Of a DNA stretch of 18,289 nucleotides, positions 14,802 to 18,289 are shown in pieces. The notes under the pieces are model-generated. The model searched no databases. It was not told the DNA's origin and worked only from the letters and a program-made list of their open reading frames with translations. The position numbers and the translations under genes are program-made. Source of the stretch: RGIG9060 sp036307825 (GTDB taxonomy: Bacteria > Spirochaetota > Spirochaetia > Treponematales > Treponemataceae); assembly GCA_036307825.1 (NCBI GenBank), contig JAXJWW010000024.1:1-18289 (forward strand). Reading direction: 5' to 3'. The number at the start of each line of letters is the position of its first letter. Position 1 is the stretch's first letter.

Positions 14802-14874
14802 AAGGCACTTTTACTACCTCTTGATTATAAGTCAAACGCTTTCTTTTAGCTAGAAAAATTGCTGTTTGTGCCTT
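14802..14874 (-). ncRNA. Structured RNA unit 2 of a tandem pair
   Basis: Minus-strand RNA: AAGGCAC (14874-14868) closes with GTGCCTT (14808-14802), a perfect 7-bp stem. Inside are CAGCAATTT, a hairpin TTTCT/AGAAA, and a hairpin TTTGA-CTTATAA-TCAAG that looks like a tRNA anticodon arm. It is followed by TTGTAAAC, as is unit 1. There is no T arm, so it is not a tRNA. I cannot match it to a known RNA family. Ends of the real transcript are unknown. Confidence 0.5.
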
Positions 14875-14882
14875 TAGTTTAC

Positions 14883-14952
14883 AAGATACATTCATTCACT
14901 AACCAGTTTATAAGACTGTTGCTTCTTGTAGCGAAATTGCTGTTCGTATCTT
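14883..14952 (-). ncRNA. Structured RNA unit 1 of a tandem pair
   Basis: Minus-strand RNA: AAGATAC (14952-14946) closes with GTATCTT (14889-14883), again 7 bp perfect but with different bases from unit 2, which is covariation within the window. GAACAGCAATTT follows the 5' strand, then a hairpin CAGT-CTTATAA-ACTG with the same 7-base loop as unit 2. The two units are about 78 bases apart and align over their first 29 bases with about six differences. Function unknown. Confidence 0.5.
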
Positions 14953-14964
14953 TAATTATTCACA

Positions 14965-15003
14965 AAGGTAACACCACTTGTAAAAAAGAATTGATGTTAC
15001 CTT
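14965..15003 (-). terminator. Hairpin just after the DUF2828 gene
   Basis: AAGGTAACA and TGTTACCTT form a perfect 9-bp stem with a 21-base loop, starting 5 bases after the DUF2828 stop codon. TTTG follows on the minus strand, a weak U-tract. It could be a leaky terminator or a 3'-end stabiliser. Its 3' edge (ACCTTTGTGAA) also resembles the 3' edges of the two RNA units that follow, so it may be a shortened third unit. Confidence 0.5.
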
Positions 15004-15008
15004 AATTT

Positions 15009-16547
15009 CTAAGCCACAACCTTATCGAATTCGGAATAAGGCTCTAAAATTTTAAGCATAAATTCATAAGGAGTGATAACTTTCAAATCGCCAGAAAGAA
15101 CATCTGCAAAAATATTGGCCGATGCACCACTTACAAGTTTTACGCCTTTTTCATTCTGAGTTACTGGCAAGTGAACACCACGAGCAGCAACATTCCAGAA
15201 CACAATTTCAGGAAGTTCATATCCTGCTTCTTCAAACTTTTGTTTGTAAAACTCAAAAGTAGAAACACCTTCTGCACACGAGTCAAATTCCATATCAGAA
15301 ATAATTAAGATGCGTTCAATCATTTCTTCTTTTGGAACATCGTTACTTTTTGCAACTTGAAGAATCAAATCGTAAACTTTACCGATATCAGTATTTGCAA
15401 CTTCACCAAACTTTGAAATGTAGTGCAATTTTTTTTCCAAAGTGTCGCAAGTTTCTGGAATCTGAATCAAATCTGGATTACAACTGAAAGTGATAAAACT
15501 ATCTTTGTAAACTCCGCCAAGTTGCTCCGCAAACAATAAAGCAAGTGAAGTTGCCACATTGATAGGAGCATCGTTCCCGTAAGTATACATAGAACCAGAA
15601 CCGTCCCGAACAACAATTGTTCTTGAGTTAAAACTTCCCCGTTCCAAAGATTTCCAACTTGCTTCTAAAGTAAGTTTTTCTTCTTCCTTTAAGTTAAAAA
15701 TTTCCCTACCCCAAGCCAAATTACTCAAGAAAGGAGCAACAATTTGATAAGGATAAAGAGTTTTTGTGTTCAACTTGACTCTTTCTTCCTCTGGAATTTC
15801 TTCACCTTGGGCGATTTTTTGGCATTGTTCAACAACCTTGTTCAAAAATGAAGTGTATCTTTGTTCGTCATTTCGTAAAAAGGCTTTTTTGTATTTAAGC
15901 ATTGCCTGACTTGGTTGCTTTGAATAATCAAAAGAATAATCTTTTCGGCGTAAGTTATCCTCAATAATTTTGATTTCCTTTCTAAGTGAAGAACAAAGTT
16001 TGCGATATTCAACTGGTTTCATTCCGAGAGCTGACATCAGTTTTTTTGCAAGGTCAACACTTTCTTTTGAAGAAGTATTGATTGATGGAAGCCACTTTCC
16101 AAGAAGACTAACTTCCTTTCCATTACTCATAGCGATTTTGTCTTTTTCAATTTGCTCTTTGATAAGTGAAATCACTTCACTTTTTACAGGAGTTTCAAAA
16201 AGCGAAAACAAATCGTCCCAACGACCGTATTCAGGAATTGCATACACAATTTGTTTGGCAACTTCAGGATAATATTTTGCAAGTTCATTTATCAAAAAAC
16301 GGAAACTGTTTCGTTCCCCAAGACCGCCACGAATATTACGCATATAGAAAAGAATTTTAATTGCAAGTATAGGATTTTCTGCAAAAGCCTTTGCAAAAAG
16401 TTTGTCTAAATTATCGAGGTTTTTTCTCATTCCTCCACACAAGGAAAAAAAATCCAAACAAGCAGAACCTGTAGACTTGTAAGCTAAATCACCGTTTTCT
16501 GTATGAGCCACATTTAATTGTTTTTTAATTGACTGTAATGCGTTCAT
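15009..16547 (-). CDS. DUF2828 protein: TROVE-like helical repeats plus vWA domain (Ro60-like)
   Basis: This 512-aa protein starts at ATG 16547, chosen for its GGAGG site; the longer frame to 16613 has none. The N-terminal 290 residues match DUF2828: MRNIRGGLGERNSFRFL (about 69-85), PEYGRWDDLFSLF (105-117) and LYPYQIVAPFLSNLAW. From about 307 a vWA domain follows with the MIDAS motif DGSGSM (315-320) and ISDMEFDS. This layout, a helical solenoid closed by a vWA, is that of TROVE/Ro60 proteins, ring-shaped binders of Y RNA and misfolded RNA; I treat DUF2828 as a distant relative, which is inference. The first MIDAS residue context is RDGSGSMY rather than DxSxSM, still metal-competent by pattern. 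Directly upstream on the same strand is a tRNA-like RNA (16791-16862), as Y RNA genes stand near rsr in other bacteria. Length is near that of bacterial Ro proteins. Confidence 0.85.
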   Translation of the reverse strand: MNALQSIKKQLNVAHTENGDLAYKSTGSACLDFFSLCGGMRKNLDNLDKLFAKAFAENPILAIKILFYMRNIRGGLGERNSFRFLINELAKYYPEVAKQIVYAIPEYGRWDDLFSLFETPVKSEVISLIKEQIEKDKIAMSNGKEVSLLGKWLPSINTSSKESVDLAKKLMSALGMKPVEYRKLCSSLRKEIKIIEDNLRRKDYSFDYSKQPSQAMLKYKKAFLRNDEQRYTSFLNKVVEQCQKIAQGEEIPEEERVKLNTKTLYPYQIVAPFLSNLAWGREIFNLKEEEKLTLEASWKSLERGSFNSRTIVVRDGSGSMYTYGNDAPINVATSLALLFAEQLGGVYKDSFITFSCNPDLIQIPETCDTLEKKLHYISKFGEVANTDIGKVYDLILQVAKSNDVPKEEMIERILIISDMEFDSCAEGVSTFEFYKQKFEEAGYELPEIVFWNVAARGVHLPVTQNEKGVKLVSGASANIFADVLSGDLKVITPYEFMLKILEPYSEFDKVVA

Positions 16548-16693
16548 TTTTCCTCCAAGAAAATCTATATTTGTTTTCATAAATTTCAAAAAAATGGCAG
16601 AGTTGCTTTTCAACTACAAGATGCAAATGCAACACGAGTTATGATCTCTTGACAAATTATGCTGTATACATCTTTCTGCCAAAACAAGACATG

Positions 16694-16730
16694 GATATGT
16701 TTAAATTTTTAGTCTGAAGTCCAACATATC
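16694..16730. repeat. Perfect 8-bp inverted repeat between tRNA mimic and DUF2828 gene
   Basis: GATATGTT (16694-16701) and AACATATC (16723-16730) pair perfectly around 21 bases. On the minus strand CCATGTCTTGTTTT follows, moderately T-rich. It could be the 3' end of the tRNA-like transcript or a hairpin in the DUF2828 leader. A second hairpin, GTGGAT-TTT-ATCCAC, lies at 16752-16766. Confidence 0.4.
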
Positions 16731-16777
16731 AGAAAACAACAAACCAGTAAGGTGGATTTTATCCACGAGTTTTGCTG

Positions 16778-16902
16778 AACATGTCTTTATAGCTACCTGT
16801 AGGAATCGAACCTACCATCTCTTGCTTACAAAACAAGCGCATAACCAACCTGCCCAAGTAGCATTAAACAAGACGCTTTGCCATTAGCCCGGCAACAGAC
16901 AT
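16778..16902 (-). ncRNA. Y RNA-like (YrlA-type) noncoding RNA with tRNA mimic
   Basis: The core 16862-16791 folds as a tRNA: 7-bp acceptor GCTACTT/AGGTAGC, anticodon arm CTTGT-TTTGTAA-GCAAG (UGU), T arm GTAGG-TTCGATT-CCTAC. It departs from real tRNAs: position 8 is G not U, the A14 equivalent is G, the D stem has only 3 bp (GCA/TGC), and no CCA is encoded. The flanks pair outside it (AATATGTCT at 16905-16897 with AGACATGTT at 16786-16778), and the 5' flank holds a hairpin TTGCC/GGCAA. Bacterial Y RNAs are known to combine a closing stem with a tRNA-like module and to lie near ro genes; the next gene on this strand is the Ro-like DUF2828 protein. A TATAAT (16908-16903) places the start near 16900. 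The alternative is a divergent tRNA-Thr(UGU). The 3' end is uncertain. Confidence 0.65.
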
Positions 16903-16908
16903 ATTATA
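16903..16908 (-). promoter_or_regulatory. -10 box of the tRNA-like RNA
   Basis: A perfect TATAAT on the minus strand lies immediately before the 5' strand of the RNA's closing stem. No good -35 box is visible at 16-18 bases. Confidence 0.5.
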
Positions 16909-16919
16909 CTTCCATAATT

Positions 16920-17464
16920 GCAACAAAGTTTTGCTTTAAGCGTCTTTATTCAAATTCCAGATTTCCAAAAACTTTTTTTCCTCCAATTACACAAATCTGC
17001 CTTTGTGCCAGCAAGTTTTCTTCAATCTGCAACTCTTGATTTAATGATAGCAAGTTTATTTCGATTTGTAATTAAACTTGTAGTTTATAAAGTTGAAGTT
17101 TAAAATTTGAGAATTTAAAAGGTGAAAGGAAACTAATGGTCGCGAAAAATATTTATTCCGAAGAATATACTTCCATGTTTTGTAAAGAGAAAATTAAGTT
17201 TGTTAGATTTTGTTTGTTATCAATTAATTTGAAAGTCAAAATTATCACGAAAATAAAAAATCTTGAAAATTTTTTAAACTAATTCTAAAAATTCCTAAGT
17301 ATAAATTAACATTCCCCCCATCCCTACCCCACTTTTTTCAACAAATGATTTTGGGTGTGGATTATTTTTTTATAGAAATTTTCTAAAATTTCTGCCCTTA
17401 TCTTATTTTACAAGTTTTGTTTCTACTCCATTTTTCATCTATTTTCTCCGAGAAAATTTAGGTT
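16920..17464. other. Intergenic region, mostly without recognisable genes
   Basis: The only ORF here with a ribosome site is 17136-17282 on the plus strand (48 codons, MVAKNIYSEEY, after GGTGAAAGG); it is AT-rich, Lys/Ile-heavy and unrecognised, so I hold it at low confidence. A longer plus-strand frame at 16918-17103 starts with TTG without a ribosome site and looks spurious. A pyrimidine run at 17314-17330 (CCCCCC, CCC, CCCC) is unusual in this AT-rich DNA. A near-perfect palindrome ATTTTCTC-C-GAGAAAAT stands at 17441-17457, after the 17465 gene end, without a U-tract. Confidence 0.4.
17136..17282 (+). CDS. Possible 48-aa small protein
   Basis: ATG 17136 follows GGTGAAAGG by 5 bases. The product MVAKNIYSEEYTSMF then becomes basic and hydrophobic (KFVRFCLLSINLKVKIITKI) and ends FLN. 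There is no recognised domain, neighbour in an operon, or clear promoter. It could be a chance ORF in AT-rich spacer. Confidence 0.25.
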   Translation: MVAKNIYSEEYTSMFCKEKIKFVRFCLLSINLKVKIITKIKNLENFLN

Positions 17465-18055
17465 TTATTTTTCTATCCTTGAAAATTTGAAGTCACATAG
17501 ATTTCCACCAGTTCCTAAAGTTTGGGTTCTTTCAAACACAATTCCTGATAGATTGCCATAAGTTGTAAAATCACTTTCACAGAAAATACTTGTTAGTTTT
17601 TCAACTTTGAGTATTTTTGCGTATTTCACATAAGGACACATCGTCATATCCATTTGAAAATTTATCTTGTTAGATTGAAAATTTTTGTAATCAAAACCAC
17701 ATTCCCTACCAAAGATTTTCAATGCCATTTTAGGTAAGATTTTCATAAAAACAGATTTCATTCCGGGAAGTTTTAACATTGCATTTAGAACTTTCGCGCC
17801 TTTTTTACATCGTCCAATTATTATTTTATTTGTATTTTTAAAAGCATTATCATTATCAACTTCTAAAAGTGCCTTATAAAATGATGAAGTTGGAAGAATA
17901 GTATTTTCTAAATGAAATAATTCTCCAGAAGAAGCATCTTTGCACAACAACAAAGATGCTTGATAATGTTTTTTAACTAAAGAAATAATTTCATTTGTCT
18001 TTTCTTTTCCATAGATTTTTGTTAATTCATTTTTCATATAACTCAAATTCTTCAT
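17465..18055 (-). CDS. L-2-amino-thiazoline-4-carboxylic acid hydrolase family protein
   Basis: This 196-aa protein has ATG 18055 with GAGGTG 5 bases before it. The C-terminal half carries the family pattern: CPYVKYAKILKVEKLTSIFC (about 139-158), ESDFTTYGNLSGIVFERTQT, LGTGGNLCDFKF. The conserved Cys and Asp in CPY, FCESD and CDFKF are all present. Named members hydrolyse L-2-amino-thiazoline-4-carboxylate in the bacterial route to L-cysteine, but most family members are uncharacterised, so the substrate here is open. The N-terminal half is helical with a basic, hydrophobic segment (LPGMKSVFMKILPKMALKIFG) that could contact membrane. It stands alone, with a TATAAT (18076-18071) just before its ribosome site. 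Confidence 0.8.
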   Translation of the reverse strand: MKNLSYMKNELTKIYGKEKTNEIISLVKKHYQASLLLCKDASSGELFHLENTILPTSSFYKALLEVDNDNAFKNTNKIIIGRCKKGAKVLNAMLKLPGMKSVFMKILPKMALKIFGRECGFDYKNFQSNKINFQMDMTMCPYVKYAKILKVEKLTSIFCESDFTTYGNLSGIVFERTQTLGTGGNLCDFKFSRIEK

Positions 18056-18090
18056 AAAACACCTCTAATCATTATATCATAGAATTTAAC

Positions 18091-18137
18091 AAAAAAAAAC
18101 TTCTTCAATCTAATCCCACACAGATTGAAAAATCTTT
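18091..18137. terminator. Hairpin terminator (repeat copy B)
   Basis: TTCAATCT (18104-18111) pairs perfectly with AGATTGAA (18122-18129). Read on the minus strand it ends in GAAGAAG and nine T residues. It shares CTTCTTCAATCTAATCCC with copy A at 14760-14780. No minus-strand gene precedes it in the window, so it may act in both directions or insulate the two divergent genes. Confidence 0.55.
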
Positions 18138-18200
18138 ATTTTTCGATTGTACTTTTCTGCCCTACTTGTACAAAAACGAATAAATATATATTCTTTACTT

Positions 18201-18233
18201 GCGCAGTTTATGAATCTCAGAAAACTCCTGCGC
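18201..18233. promoter_or_regulatory. Inverted repeat upstream of the last gene
   Basis: GCGCAG (18201-18206) and CTGCGC (18228-18233) are exact inverted arms 21 bases apart, 33 bases before the ATG at 18267. The GC-rich arms stand out locally. They could be an operator or a leader hairpin. Confidence 0.35.
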
Positions 18234-18266
18234 GTTAAAAATTAAAATCCTTAAAGAGAGCCTTTT

Positions 18267-18289
18267 ATGAAAAAACTTTGCGACTTTAC
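18267..18289 (+). CDS. Start of a plus-strand gene, cut by the window end
   Basis: ATG 18267 follows AAAGAGAG by 6 bases. Only MKKLCDF and part of a following codon are visible. Function cannot be judged. Confidence 0.5.

Noticed and set aside
14802..15003. attC integron sites or a CRISPR array
   Set aside because: The units have stems, but the GTTRRRY/RYYYAAC core sites are absent and no cassettes lie between them; there are only two units and no identical repeats with unique spacers.
16548..16613. Longer start for the DUF2828 gene
   Set aside because: GGAGG precedes ATG 16547 and homology begins there; the 22 extra codons lack a ribosome site.
16791..16862. Ordinary tRNA-Thr(UGU) gene
   Set aside because: G at position 8, G at the A14 position, a 3-bp D stem and paired outer flanks next to a Ro-like gene favour a mimic; not fully excluded.
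16918..17103. 61-codon plus-strand ORF
   Set aside because: TTG start without a ribosome site and no domain; overlaps the promoter side of the tRNA-like RNA.

Overview
The window is AT-rich and ordered like a bacterial accessory region. Nearly all convincing genes lie on the minus strand. Low GC, a BMP-family lipoprotein-like binding protein next to a beta-propeller HD-GYP receptor, a DUF2828/vWA protein, Sel1 repeats and an IS3-type transposase end fit a Treponema-like spirochaete. That assignment is inference; no rRNA or taxonomic marker is present.

Positions 1-140 are the right end of an IS3-family element. Positions 182-8989 hold a module of mostly unrecognised genes. It has a WYL-domain transcription regulator (2218-3210, the only clear plus-strand gene there), a divergent 612-residue protein with Sel1-like helices, a 563-residue Sel1-repeat protein with a 70-residue partner, a 126-residue unknown followed by a coiled-coil protein, a two-finger zinc protein with its own strong promoter, and a lipoprotein plus membrane/coiled-coil protein. 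A 23-bp inverted repeat (ACTCTrTC-N7-GAyAGAGT) occurs exactly four times, once before each minus-strand operon other than the zinc-finger gene, and once in the divergent WYL promoter. I read it as the operator of the WYL regulator, tying four operons into one local regulon of unknown function. In the lipoprotein operon two genes are each broken by an apparent -1 shift at a run of seven A residues. A 76-codon ORF after the WYL gene carries an in-frame TGA.

Positions 8719-9765 hold a small plus-strand ORF and a decayed ADP-ribosylglycohydrolase. Positions 9766-14529 hold a signalling pair: a BMP-type periplasmic binding protein, and upstream of it a large receptor (ECF-like membrane domain, periplasmic propeller, Y_Y_Y, TM, HD-GYP). 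The receptor is split by a single in-frame TAA with no change of frame.

Positions 14756-16908 are, with the WYL module, the most interesting part. A DUF2828 protein (TROVE-like helical part plus vWA with DGSGSM) is flanked by structured RNA. Upstream on the same strand is a 72-nt tRNA mimic with odd core bases and paired flanks, resembling bacterial Y RNA (YrlA). Downstream are two tandem RNA-like units of about 80 nt whose 7-bp closing stems covary and which share a CUUAUAA hairpin loop, ending at a strong terminator. This suggests a Ro60/Y-RNA-like particle built on DUF2828. The window closes with an L-2-amino-thiazoline-4-carboxylate hydrolase-family gene and the start of a plus-strand gene running off the end.
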